Origin: Prochlorococcus sp. AG-347-L21
Lineage (GTDB): Bacteria > Cyanobacteriota > Cyanobacteriia > PCC-6307 > Cyanobiaceae
NCBI GenBank assembly: GCA_003278875.1
Contig: QCCQ01000001.1
Span: forward strand, 1-54,408
Length of the DNA: 54,408 nucleotides
Direction: 5' to 3'
The notes below the pieces were generated by a model. That model did no database searches and was not told where the DNA came from. It saw only the letters and a list, made by a program, of their open reading frames with translations. The position numbers and the translations under genes are program-made. Below are positions 37,657 to 45,548 of this stretch, piece by piece (the first letter of the stretch is position 1; each line of letters begins with the position of its first letter).

Positions 37657-38138
37657 CCTAAACCTACACCTCTGGCCATGAGAGTGGCAAACAAAGGTAT
37701 TGTTGCAAAGCCCACTAATTCAGTAGTAATGATTAGTCTGAACCTCTTAACTAGATTTTCAGATATTTCAGGTAATTTATTCTTACTTAATGGAATGGCC
37801 CATAAGATATAGGTTGTTGTTGGATATAAAGAAAGTAATCCCACCAGAATATAAAGAGAAACTTTTATCCAAAAAACAGGATTACCTGTATAAAAATCAC
37901 CTCCTTGACCAAAATACTTAACACGCAAAATCCCAGTAACCAATATTGCAACTCCTGCCAAACCATAGACCACATCGGCAATTATCATTGAAATCGTCTC
38001 ATTTCTATTTAGACCTACTTTGAGAGTCAATCTTTCAAATAAAAGAGAACCGAAACACAATATAATTCCTAAATAATGAACATATGCTACTAATGCACTT
38101 TTAGCAATTTCACCTGTCAATAAAGTTCCTAATAACAT
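37653..38138 (-). CDS. DUF2214 family membrane protein
   Basis: The 161-residue protein has four hydrophobic segments: AKSALVAYVHYLGIILCFGS, IIADVVYGLAGVAILVTGIL, FWIKVSLYILVGLLSLYP and a C-terminal one. The pattern ending in RVKYFGQGGDFY after the second segment is typical of DUF2214. Function unknown. It is the first gene of a two-gene unit with the DUF1643 gene. Confidence 0.8.
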   Translation of the reverse strand: MLLGTLLTGEIAKSALVAYVHYLGIILCFGSLLFERLTLKVGLNRNETISMIIADVVYGLAGVAILVTGILRVKYFGQGGDFYTGNPVFWIKVSLYILVGLLSLYPTTTYILWAIPLSKNKLPEISENLVKRFRLIITTELVGFATIPLFATLMARGVGLG

Positions 38139-38225
38139 TTTCTAGTCAAAATTTATACAATACTAACCACCAAATAAGGAATTTGTTTAGAAAATAGATT
38201 AAACAATAAAAAGCAATTTTTGATT

Positions 38226-38975
38226 CTAGGACTCTAAAAACCTTTTTTGACCATCTTCAAAAAAATCCTTTTTATTCCACACTTCGATTACATCTGGGAA
38301 ATGTTTTTCCATACAATTATCACAAACCCCATGACTGAATCTAATATCACTAATTTTCGAAAGATATTTTTCTAAATGCATCCAATCGCCCTCCTTATTT
38401 TTCACTTCTCTGCAATATGAACATACAGATAAAATCCCTTCCTGTTTATGCAAATTAGATAAAGCATCTAGCAAATTTAATGACTTTTTTCTAAGCTCTA
38501 AAAATGAAACTATTTGCTTAGATAGTAATTCCATAATATTAAATTGTTGTGTAGTTAGATTTCCTGGCTTTCTGTCTATTACACATAGAGTTCCAAGCTT
38601 ATTGCCATCACTATTTCTAAGGGGAAAACCTGCATAAAAACGAATCTTTGGATCTCCAGTTACCAATGGATTATTTATAAATCTTTCATCCTGGAGAGCA
38701 TCATGAATAATTAATGGACTATTTTCTTTTATTGCATGTGTACAAAAAGACCAATCTCTTCTAGTTTCTGATATTTGAAGTCCTATTTTGGATTTAAACC
38801 ATTGTTTATCTTTGTCTAGCAAAGTCATTAAAGAAATAGGCACATTACATGTTGTAGCGGCAATTTTCGTAATATCGTCATAACATGATTCTGGCTTGGT
38901 TCCCAAAATCCTATATTCTGCTAAAGCTTTTAATCTTCTTTCCTCTTCTTCTTTTTTTGATACAAGATTCTGCAT
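38226..38975 (-). CDS. GAF-domain protein with a C-terminal cysteine-rich module
   Basis: Residues about 25-160 form a GAF domain of the free-standing sensor type: ISLMTLLDKDKQWFKSKIGL, RRDWSFCTHAI, FYAGFPLRNSDGNKLGTLCV. Residues about 185-235 form a compact module with two Cys pairs (CSYCREVKNKEGDW; SHGVCDNCMEKHFP) that resembles the short tail found on some signalling proteins; it may bind zinc. There is no output domain, so it probably works through protein partners. The ligand is unknown. Confidence 0.8.
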   Translation of the reverse strand: MQNLVSKKEEEERRLKALAEYRILGTKPESCYDDITKIAATTCNVPISLMTLLDKDKQWFKSKIGLQISETRRDWSFCTHAIKENSPLIIHDALQDERFINNPLVTGDPKIRFYAGFPLRNSDGNKLGTLCVIDRKPGNLTTQQFNIMELLSKQIVSFLELRKKSLNLLDALSNLHKQEGILSVCSYCREVKNKEGDWMHLEKYLSKISDIRFSHGVCDNCMEKHFPDVIEVWNKKDFFEDGQKRFLES

Positions 38976-39070
38976 TAATCTTCACCAATAATTAAAACTT
39001 TAAAATTAAAGTTTCTCCAAAAAACTTTTTCCGTCTAATACTTAATAAAAAAAAGATAAACTTATTGAAT

Positions 39071-39130
39071 TGTTACTTACTGATTTGTTACTTACTGATT
39101 TATTACTTATTAATTTGTTATTGACTGTTT
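39071..39130 (-). repeat. Four 15-bp tandem repeats at the 3' end of the BaiN-like gene
   Basis: Plus-strand unit TGTTACTTACTGATT occurs twice exactly (39071-39100), then twice with a few changes (39101-39130). The array spans the last codons and the stop of the gene at 39110 and the bases after it, so repeat number could move the stop codon. Confidence 0.85.
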
Positions 39131-40393
39131 TGACTTTGAGACTGCCATCCCAGCTATCCAACCACTTGTCCAACAATGTTGAAAATTAAATCCACCAGTG
39201 ATCCCATCAACATCCAAAACTTCTCCAGAAAAAAATAATCCTGGACAAATTAAGCTCTCCATACTTTTAAAATTAACCTCATTAATTTTTACGCCTCCGG
39301 AAGTAACAAATTCCTCTCCAAATGGACCTTTGCCCGAAATTATATATTTATCCCTCATTAGAGTATTTATCATTTTCTCTCTTTCATCCGCCAGTAAATC
39401 AGCCCACTTTTTCTCTTTATCAATACCTATTTTCTTTAATAAAAAAATCCATAATCTTTTTGTTAATAGTGGAACAGGTCTATTATTCATAAGATTCACC
39501 TTACCTTTATTTAATCTTAAATAATTAACTTTTTCTTTTAACTCCTCATAACTTAAAGAAGACCATTTAATGATTAGATTAAATTTATATTTTTGGCTAT
39601 AAAGTTCCCTTGCTGCAATTGATGAAAGTTTTAATACTGCTGGCCCACTAAACCCCCAATGCGTTATTAGTAAATCGCCTCTATTTTGAAAATTCTTATT
39701 GTTTAATTTAATTTCTATATCTATGCCCTTTATCGATACCCCACTACATTCATCCAAATTTGGTTCTTTTGTAGAAAAAGTAAAAAGCGATGGTACGGGT
39801 TTAACAATGGTGTGTCCAAGATTTTGAGCCAATTTATATCCGCTTGGATTACCTCCAGTTGAAAGAATAATATTTTTTGCAGTTACTTTTGCTTTTTTAA
39901 GACTAAAAATATTGAATATATTATCTGGAGTTTTTGAAATTTGTTTTACAAAAAATTTTGTTAATATATCTACGTTTTTTGATAAAGCACTTTTTCTCAA
40001 ACAATCAATAACATCTGAAGAAGAATTAGATACTGGGAAAACTCTTAGATCTTCCTCAATTTTTAATTTTAACCCTTTTTTCTCAAACCAATCATATACA
40101 TCTCCAGAAGCAAAACGATTAAATGATTCCAAGAGCTGAATTCCACCTCTGGGGTAATTCTCAACTAGTTCATTCGGTATCCATGTAGCATTAGTGACGT
40201 TACATCTTCCCCCTCCACTAATCCTTACTTTCTCCATAAGTTTTGAAGTACCTTCAAGAATTATTATTTTTTTTACTCCATTTTCAGCAGCAGTTATTGC
40301 TGTCATAAAACCAGCTGCACCGCCTCCTACAACTGCTAAATCAAAAGGTTCCAAAAACTTATCATTCAATATCCTTCTATCTGATAATAGCAA
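39110..40393 (-). CDS. NAD(P)/FAD-dependent oxidoreductase, HI0933/BaiN-like
   Basis: Flavoprotein of 427 residues with the dinucleotide motif DLAVVGGGAAGFMTAITAA, EKVRISGGGRCNVTNA, LSTGGNPSGYKLAQNLGHTI, and the C-terminal DVDGITGGFNFQHCWTSGW. This order is typical of the HI0933/BaiN family, whose physiological substrates are mostly unknown. The start appears to be TTG at 40393. The C-terminal codons run into a 15-bp tandem repeat. Confidence 0.9.
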   Translation of the reverse strand: MLLSDRRILNDKFLEPFDLAVVGGGAAGFMTAITAAENGVKKIIILEGTSKLMEKVRISGGGRCNVTNATWIPNELVENYPRGGIQLLESFNRFASGDVYDWFEKKGLKLKIEEDLRVFPVSNSSSDVIDCLRKSALSKNVDILTKFFVKQISKTPDNIFNIFSLKKAKVTAKNIILSTGGNPSGYKLAQNLGHTIVKPVPSLFTFSTKEPNLDECSGVSIKGIDIEIKLNNKNFQNRGDLLITHWGFSGPAVLKLSSIAARELYSQKYKFNLIIKWSSLSYEELKEKVNYLRLNKGKVNLMNNRPVPLLTKRLWIFLLKKIGIDKEKKWADLLADEREKMINTLMRDKYIISGKGPFGEEFVTSGGVKINEVNFKSMESLICPGLFFSGEVLDVDGITGGFNFQHCWTSGWIAGMAVSKSKQSITN

Positions 40394-40534
40394 GGAGTTA
40401 TAAAGAAAAATTATTCCAAAAACTATAAAAAAAATAAATAAAAAACTTCATTATAAATTGCTGCAATTCAATAATTTTTAAAATATCAAAAAAAAATCAA
40501 CGCAATCACTATTTTTATGCTTTAACTTAATTAA

Positions 40535-40771
40535 ATGAGTTTAATATTTTCTTACGTCAAATATTCTGAGGCCAGTTTTCCTATGACTGGTCAATATACG
40601 GCTCTTCTTTTAATAACTTCTATTATTTGGGTTTTACTTTGGTTTGGTTACAGACAAAACAAGATAAACGATGAGATCAAGAAAAAAGAAAAAGAAGAAA
40701 GAATTAATGCGAAAGTTCAAAGAAGAAAGAAGTTAGAAAGTTTATATCCTAGTAATAAAAGAACTGTTTAG
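40535..40771 (+). CDS. Small membrane protein with a charged C-terminal helix
   Basis: 78 residues: MSLIFSYVKYSEASFPMTGQ, one membrane span (YTALLLITSIIWVLLWFGY), then a long Lys/Glu helix (NKINDEIKKKEKEERINA). ATG at 40535. Single-span plus coiled-coil layout, function unknown. It begins the run of small genes up to 52.6 kb. Confidence 0.65.
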   Translation: MSLIFSYVKYSEASFPMTGQYTALLLITSIIWVLLWFGYRQNKINDEIKKKEKEERINAKVQRRKKLESLYPSNKRTV

Positions 40772-40795
40772 AATTAACAAATATTTTAAGTAAAT

Positions 40796-40894
40796 ATGAA
40801 AAAAAATAATTTCAAATCACTAATTCAGTACTTACCAGGGATTTTGATTCTTATTTATGTATTCTTTTTAGCATTTACTCAATTTATTAAATAA
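40796..40894 (+). CDS. Very small single-span membrane protein
   Basis: 32 residues from ATG at 40796: MKKNNFKSLIQYLPG then a hydrophobic span ILILIYVFFLAFTQF. It resembles photosystem small subunits in size and layout, but I cannot match it to a known one. It lies 24 nt after the 78-residue gene and may share its transcript. Confidence 0.55.
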   Translation: MKKNNFKSLIQYLPGILILIYVFFLAFTQFIK

Positions 40895-40915
40895 AATTTC
40901 TAAAAATTACTTGTT

Positions 40916-41788
40916 TTGATTGGAATTCTATCTGCTTTTGGAGCTGCTACATCTTGGACTTATGCGTGCTTTATTTGGCGCTCGCAAACTCAGAAATATA
41001 AAACAATAGATATTAATTTAATAAAAAATATAATAGCTTTTTTAGTTTTTACACCTGCCTTTATCAATATTAGTTCTACAACTGAATTAAAAAACATATT
41101 TATCCTATTAGTTAGTGGAATAATAGGTATTGGTTTAGGTGATACTTTCTACCTAAAGTCATTACAAACCATCGGCACAAGAAAAACTTTATCTGTAGAA
41201 ACTCTTTCTCCGTTAATTGCTGCTTTTTCAGGGGAAATTTTTATTAATGAAGATTTAACAATTAAATCATGGGTTGGGATAATCATAGTATCGGTTTCGC
41301 TATTCATAATTCTCAAAAAAGGTAATGATTTTAAAGATGAAAACTCAACTTTCTCAGAAAAAAATAATTTTAAGAATTTTGCTTTTCCTTTTTTATCAGT
41401 TTTATGTGCTGTTCTTGGAGGTCTTTTTTCAAGGATGGTTTTCCTACAAAGCAATTTATCACCTTTCATTACAACTGAGATAAGATTATTAGGTGCAATA
41501 ATTTTTTTAATAACTTTAAAAGGGTTTAAGATCAATTTTTTCTTAAAAAACATTGAAAAAAAAGAAAAAAAAAGATTTTTGCTTTCAATACTTCTTGGAA
41601 CGAATATAGGAATATTGCTACAACAAATTGTATTTAAAACTCTTCCCATAGGAATAGGTTGGGCATTATTAAGCACATCTCCAGTATTTTCTTTACTTTT
41701 CGCAAAGAATGAGGAAAGAGAAATTACCAAAAAAATAATATTTTTTACTTGTTTTTTATTTTTTGGCTTAACATTAATAATTATTTAA
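40916..41788 (+). CDS. EamA/DMT-family transporter
   Basis: The 290-residue protein has about ten membrane segments in two EamA repeats. The first includes GIGLGDTFYLKSLQTIG and SVETLSPLIAAFSGEIF; the second has LGTNIGILLQQIVFKTLPIG and STSPVFSLLFAK. A charged loop (KDENSTFSEKNNF) separates the halves. Substrate unknown; the family exports metabolites. The TTG at 40916 is the likely start. Confidence 0.88.
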   Translation: MIGILSAFGAATSWTYACFIWRSQTQKYKTIDINLIKNIIAFLVFTPAFINISSTTELKNIFILLVSGIIGIGLGDTFYLKSLQTIGTRKTLSVETLSPLIAAFSGEIFINEDLTIKSWVGIIIVSVSLFIILKKGNDFKDENSTFSEKNNFKNFAFPFLSVLCAVLGGLFSRMVFLQSNLSPFITTEIRLLGAIIFLITLKGFKINFFLKNIEKKEKKRFLLSILLGTNIGILLQQIVFKTLPIGIGWALLSTSPVFSLLFAKNEEREITKKIIFFTCFLFFGLTLIII

Positions 41789-41865
41789 TCTAAGAGTTAA
41801 TGTAATAAATACTCATGTTAATAGAAATCAGATTAAATAAAATTATCATGTAATAACTCAGAAAA

Positions 41866-41982
41866 ATGAAAATTTTTAAGAAAAAAAGACTTGGAACAAT
41901 GGAGGTTTATTTTATTTTTTTAAGCTGTATTTATGTAGGATTTATAGGTTATAAATCTCTATTAAATATTTTATTTACTTAA
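41866..41982 (+). CDS. Small single-span membrane protein
   Basis: 38 residues from ATG at 41866: a basic start (MKIFKKKRLGTMEV) and one span (YFIFLSCIYVGFIGY). Positive-inside pattern is clear. It is convergent with, and ends 2 nt from, the minus-strand gene at 41985. Function unknown. Confidence 0.55.
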   Translation: MKIFKKKRLGTMEVYFIFLSCIYVGFIGYKSLLNILFT

Positions 41983-41984
41983 GA

Positions 41985-42119
41985 TTAATTAATTCTTTGG
42001 AATGATTTAATCAACTTACCTCCATCTTGATCATCATCATCGTTGGACGCGAAAAAAATAAAAAATATTCCGATAGAAGCTATAGATAATGAAATTGACA
42101 ATACAGAAAGCTCGTCCAT
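41985..42119 (-). CDS. Small membrane protein with a DDDDQDGG tail
   Basis: 44 residues from ATG at 42119: MDELSVLSISLSIASIG, one span, then SNDDDDQDGGKLIKSFQRIN. The acidic motif and the residues after it (DDQDGG, then LI) recur in the plus-strand gene at 43254, which is strong evidence that both are real and related. Function unknown. The plus-strand ORF on top of it is judged spurious. Confidence 0.68.
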   Translation of the reverse strand: MDELSVLSISLSIASIGIFFIFFASNDDDDQDGGKLIKSFQRIN

Positions 42120-42235
42120 AAATTTTAATTTTTTTTATGATAAACTAAAAAAAATAAAACATAGTAAACAAATACACATTCTTGCAAATATAAATTTCCT
42201 TTATTTGTACAATAAAAAAAAATCCGAACTATTTC

Positions 42236-42511
42236 GTGAAAGTTATAATCACTTCCCCTTGCAGTGCAAGCACAATAATTCAGTATGGAATAAAAAGTTG
42301 GCCTATTTGGGAATGTGAGCCAAGTAAATTTCAATGGAATTACGATGATAAAGAAATTTGCTTAATTATTGAAGGCCATGCGAAAATTAGTACGAAAAAC
42401 GGTGACATTTTTTGTATTAAAGCTGGAGATCTTGTTGAGTTTCCTGCTGGACTTTACTGCGAATGGGAAATAACCAAAAGTATTAAAAAACATTATCGAT
42501 TGGGCAGCTAA
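42236..42511 (+). CDS. Small cupin protein (DUF861 / cupin_3 type)
   Basis: 91-residue single cupin: GIKSWPIWECEPSKFQWNYD, CLIIEGHAKISTKNGD, IKAGDLVEFPAGLYCEWEI. This is the cupin_3 pattern seen in small plant and cyanobacterial cupins. The start is GTG at 42236. Of the metal ligands the usual His are partly replaced, so a metal-dependent activity is uncertain. Confidence 0.8.
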   Translation: MKVIITSPCSASTIIQYGIKSWPIWECEPSKFQWNYDDKEICLIIEGHAKISTKNGDIFCIKAGDLVEFPAGLYCEWEITKSIKKHYRLGS

Positions 42512-42603
42512 ATTTAAGAAATTAGATTTTTTCTTTCTTTACTGTTAAGTCAAGGAAGATAAAATATGGTTAATAAATAATTTTCAAAAGGGGAACTAAT
42601 ATT

Positions 42604-42774
42604 ATGCCTTTTACTGATCAAGAATATTTTGAGGTTATTGAAAAAAACGAAATAGTAAAAAAAGCTTTTGAAAATATTAAGCAAATTTGCATTGATTTGC
42701 AAAAACAAACAAATTGTCCTGAAGAGGACCTAAAAGATTTTCTTGAGTTTATTTCTAAACAATGGAATAAGTAA
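42604..42774 (+). CDS. Small soluble hypothetical protein
   Basis: 56 residues from ATG at 42604, preceded by AGGGGAA as a ribosome binding site about 12 nt upstream. The sequence is acidic and helical: MPFTDQEYFEVIEKNEIVKK, two Cys (QICIDL and TNCPEED). No membrane segment. Function unknown. Confidence 0.6.
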   Translation: MPFTDQEYFEVIEKNEIVKKAFENIKQICIDLQKQTNCPEEDLKDFLEFISKQWNK

Positions 42775-42840
42775 TAATTAACAAGCCTTTTAAGAATATT
42801 AGATTTAAAATCTCAATTTAGTTTTCTCACAGAATCAATT

Positions 42841-42972
42841 CTAATCTAATTCCTTTTTTGGTTTTGTATTGATACTAGAAGTTCCCTTAGCAGCAGAAAC
42901 AAAGAAAAAGAAGCCTACAATTCCTGATATACCAAATATCGCAGCCAAAGGATCAAATGTGAAAGAAAACAT
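42841..42972 (-). CDS. Small single-span membrane protein
   Basis: 43 residues from ATG at 42972: MFSFTFDPLAAIFGISGIVG, span to FFFFVSAAKG, then a polar basic tail (TKPKKELD). An open frame continues 17 codons upstream to a TTG at 43023, but that part looks non-coding. Function unknown. Confidence 0.55.
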   Translation of the reverse strand: MFSFTFDPLAAIFGISGIVGFFFFVSAAKGTSSINTKPKKELD

Positions 42973-43253
42973 AGAATTTATAAAATCAAGATAAATAATA
43001 GTTTTTGAATCAAAATTGTACAATTATTGTTAAGTATAAAAAATAACAATAACGCGATTCATTATGTCATTATTAGTTTCTCATAAGGTTCGACAGAATT
43101 ATTATTCACATTCATATTGAAGAATAAAAATATTAATAAATACTAAAGATTTATTCGAGCGACAGAGAAAAGTTTAAAAAATATTTATCGAAATATTGAA
43201 TAACACTTCCCGGAGGATCCACAATTGTTGTTTCTTTAGATTAATATCAAATC

Positions 43254-43433
43254 ATGACAGAATTTTACTCAGCTTCTTCAGCGGTAAGTCCTTTTACAGC
43301 AATATTATGGTGTTTTTATCCAATAGCTGTACTTGTTATCATTGAATTACTTCTTGGTGGTGGATTTGATGATGATAACGATGACCAAGATGGCGGAATG
43401 CTTATACCTGCTTACTCTAGATCTGACGTTTGA
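43254..43433 (+). CDS. Small membrane protein with a DDDNDDQDGG tail
   Basis: 59 residues from ATG at 43254: MTEFYSASSAVSPFTAILWC, hydrophobic span (FYPIAVLVIIELLL), then GGGFDDDNDDQDGGMLIPAY. It shares the DDQDGG-(M/K)-LI segment with the gene at 41985 on the other strand. A GC-rich patch (CCCGGAGGATCC, 43210-43221) lies in its leader. Function unknown. Confidence 0.7.
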   Translation: MTEFYSASSAVSPFTAILWCFYPIAVLVIIELLLGGGFDDDNDDQDGGMLIPAYSRSDV

Positions 43434-43477
43434 GATTTTTTAGATTTTAAATTACAAACTTTGAAAATTTCAGTAAA

Positions 43478-43618
43478 TTGAATAACAATATTGATATAAC
43501 TCATATTTCCCTAATTACACTTACTATACTTATCATTTCCTCTCTGACATGGCTTGTGTTGAGAACCCTAAAAGAAGGTAGAAAAGCTTTAACAGATATA
43601 AATGAAGATAAATCGTAA
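43478..43618 (+). CDS. Small single-span membrane protein
   Basis: 46 residues from a TTG at 43478: NNNIDITHIS, span (LITLTILIISSLTWLVL), then a basic/acidic tail RTLKEGRKALTDINEDKS. The start codon is uncertain, but the span plus charged tail is convincing. A terminator follows 42 nt after the stop. Confidence 0.5.
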   Translation: MNNNIDITHISLITLTILIISSLTWLVLRTLKEGRKALTDINEDKS

Positions 43619-43660
43619 AATAATTAAATAAATACTAGAATTTAAGTATTACTAAGTCAA

Positions 43661-43690
43661 ACAACTACAAATTCATAGTTGTTTTTTTTT
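43661..43690 (+). terminator. Intrinsic terminator
   Basis: Stem ACAACTA / TAGTTGT with an 8-nt loop, followed by a run of eight T. It closes the plus-strand run of small genes at 43254-43618. Confidence 0.85.
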
Positions 43691-43730
43691 GTGACGGGGC
43701 TCTGCTACAAATTTACTTTAATAAATAAAA

Positions 43731-43826
43731 ATGCATCTAAATTCTTTACTTTATATTTGTTCTATATCTTTATTCATATATATAATGGCGCTATTTTGGA
43801 GAGACTTGCCAAATCAAAAAAAGTAA
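43731..43826 (+). CDS. Very small single-span membrane protein
   Basis: 31 residues from ATG at 43731: MHLNSLLYICSISLFIYIMA, then LFWRDLPNQKK. One span with a short basic tail. Size is at the limit of what can be judged. Function unknown. Confidence 0.45.
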   Translation: MHLNSLLYICSISLFIYIMALFWRDLPNQKK

Positions 43827-43905
43827 ATAATTAATATTAAATTTATTGCTTATTAAAATCAATTGAGTTATTAATTAAATATTGGATTTAATTTTTTTTA
43901 TATAA

Positions 43906-44070
43906 ATGCTGAAAGAATCTTCAAATAACAATAACAAAAATATATTCTCAGAGACTACAAGTATTGCAAAAGAAAAGATGATTTGCAAAGACGGATTCTG
44001 TTCATTACCAAATAAAGATGAGATCCCAAAACAAGATTCAAATGATATGAATTTATTTGATCCTGTCTAG
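43906..44070 (+). CDS. Small soluble protein with a CKDGFC motif
   Basis: 54 residues from ATG at 43906: a Ser/Asn-rich N-terminus, MICKDGFCSLPNKDE (residues 25-39) in the middle and FDPV at the end. The two Cys in CX4C could form a disulfide or bind metal. Function unknown. Confidence 0.6.
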   Translation: MLKESSNNNNKNIFSETTSIAKEKMICKDGFCSLPNKDEIPKQDSNDMNLFDPV

Positions 44071-44137
44071 GAAATGAAAAACATTTTAATAAATTAAAGA
44101 TTAAATAGAATATGTTTAATTTTTAAATTTTCAATTT

Positions 44138-44473
44138 ATGCTTAATGACTTTTTCAGTGCATATAAAGAGTTTTGGATTAAAGCTACAGACTTCAAAGGA
44201 TTTACATCTCGATCGGACTGGTGGTTAGTTCAACTAGCGAATCTTATAATTTCTTTCCTAACTATCCCAATATTTTTAAAAACGTTTGGTTTTAATGTTT
44301 ATGGATTAGTTTGTATTATTCCTCAAATAGCTATTGATATAAGAAGAATCAGAGATTTTGGAAAAGATTGGAAATGGATTTTAATTAATTTAGTACCTAT
44401 CTTCGGATGGATATTGTGGTTCATTTGGTTAGGCTTTGGTAAGACAGGTAATGGTAAAAATAAACTTATATAG
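44138..44473 (+). CDS. DUF805 family membrane protein
   Basis: 111 residues with three membrane segments and DUF805 marks: YKEFWIKATDFKGFTSRSDWW at the start, DIRRIRDFGKDWKW in the middle loop and WFIWLGFGKTGNGKN at the end. The family is widespread and uncharacterised. It is convergent with the next minus-strand gene, 3 nt away. Confidence 0.88.
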   Translation: MLNDFFSAYKEFWIKATDFKGFTSRSDWWLVQLANLIISFLTIPIFLKTFGFNVYGLVCIIPQIAIDIRRIRDFGKDWKWILINLVPIFGWILWFIWLGFGKTGNGKNKLI

Positions 44474-44476
44474 AAA

Positions 44477-44803
44477 TTAACTCTTTATTTTTTTTCTTTT
44501 TTTAAAATCTACAAATCTTATCTTATTTCTTAATTCTATTTGTTTTTCAAGAATCCTAAAAACATGCATCTCGCATTCGGTTAATTTGAGAAATTGATCG
44601 AGTGTATCTTTATCTTCTTCATCAAAATCTTCGAAAACTTCTGAAATAGCAATACTATTTGTAGAAATAAAATCCTCTGCAACATCTCGTGGATTCTTGC
44701 CTGATTCAAAATCCTGAAAAGCTTCATAAGAATTAAGTTCTCTAGTTAACCACTTAAACCATGGTTCATTTTTATTATGTTTTTTATTAATGATTTTCTT
44801 CAT
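44477..44803 (-). CDS. Small helical hypothetical protein, paralogue of the gene at 33877
   Basis: 108 residues: EPWFKWLTRELNSYEAFQD, NPRDVAEDFISTNS, DTLDQFLKLTECEMHVFRI, with a basic tail (FKKRKKIKS). Order and spacing of the Trp-Phe start, the A-x-x-F step and the L-E-x-E-x-H segment match the gene at 33877. Soluble and helical. Function unknown. Confidence 0.7.
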   Translation of the reverse strand: MKKIINKKHNKNEPWFKWLTRELNSYEAFQDFESGKNPRDVAEDFISTNSIAISEVFEDFDEEDKDTLDQFLKLTECEMHVFRILEKQIELRNKIRFVDFKKRKKIKS

Positions 44804-45008
44804 TAAAAAATTTTTACTAGTTTAATCATTATTAATTATTGATTCTTTGACAGCTGTACAATTACTTATTTTTAGAATTTAATTATAAAACTATTTATTT
44901 ATTACAAAATAACTAGCATAATTAACCAAAAAACTCCTTTGAGAATAAATATTTATTACTCATTATTTTGTCTAAAAGATAGCTAGTATTAGTTTTTATT
45001 AAAGTCCA

Positions 45009-45227
45009 TTGTCAATTCCATTTTATGACTTTCCTTCATCTCCAATTTTAATAATTGGTGCTCTTGGCATTACGGTAGCCTTAGCAGTATTTTTTATCTC
45101 TTACCAAAAATATTTCACTTCTCCTTTGAACAAAGAACTTGCAGAAAAGAAAAAAGCCTTAATTAAGGAACAAAAAGAATTAAACCAAAGATTAGAAAAA
45201 ATAGAACAAGATTTAAAAAACTTATAA
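45009..45227 (+). CDS. Small membrane-anchored coiled-coil protein
   Basis: 72 residues from a TTG at 45009: MSIPFYDFPSSP, one span (ILIIGALGITVALAVFFIS), then a Lys/Glu/Leu coiled coil (EKKKALIKEQKELNQRLEKI). The layout suggests an anchored scaffold or assembly helper. Function unknown. Confidence 0.6.
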   Translation: MSIPFYDFPSSPILIIGALGITVALAVFFISYQKYFTSPLNKELAEKKKALIKEQKELNQRLEKIEQDLKNL

Positions 45228-45311
45228 AAAATTACTCATTTAGAGATGAGGTGATGATCTCGAATTCAAGACCTTAATTTTTTAATCGAGAATTATGGTC
45301 TATAAAGAATT

Positions 45312-45467
45312 ATGGATAAAGACCATCTTATTGAGTTAATTTCTAACAGCCTTATTTACGAGAGCAAAAATTCTGACTCCACCGAGAATCTTTGTGACTT
45401 TAAAAATTACTTAGAAAGATTAAATCTAGATCAATTGAGAACTATGTCTAAGGAATTTATTCTTTAG
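45312..45467 (+). CDS. Small soluble hypothetical protein
   Basis: 51 residues from ATG at 45312: MDKDHLIELISNSLIYESKN, then ENLCDFKNYLERLNLDQLRT and SKEFIL. Acidic, helical, one Cys. Function unknown. Confidence 0.5.
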   Translation: MDKDHLIELISNSLIYESKNSDSTENLCDFKNYLERLNLDQLRTMSKEFIL

Positions 45468-45548
45468 TATGGATTTTAAATATTTTATTGTTTATTAAAT
45501 AATCAATACTTTTTAAAAATTGTTAGTATCAAAAAAAATAAGAGAAAT

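Noticed and set aside
42043..42318. 91-codon plus-strand frame starting at a TTG
   Set aside because: It overlaps the start of the cupin gene and lies opposite the DDDDQDGG gene. Its product is Lys/Asn-rich like translated AT-rich DNA, and both competing frames have recognisable features.
43200..43250. GC-rich patch CCCGGAGGATCC as a start site for a separate small gene
   Set aside because: The only start after it (TTG at 43227 or 43230) meets a stop within a few codons. It is better read as part of the leader of the gene at 43254.
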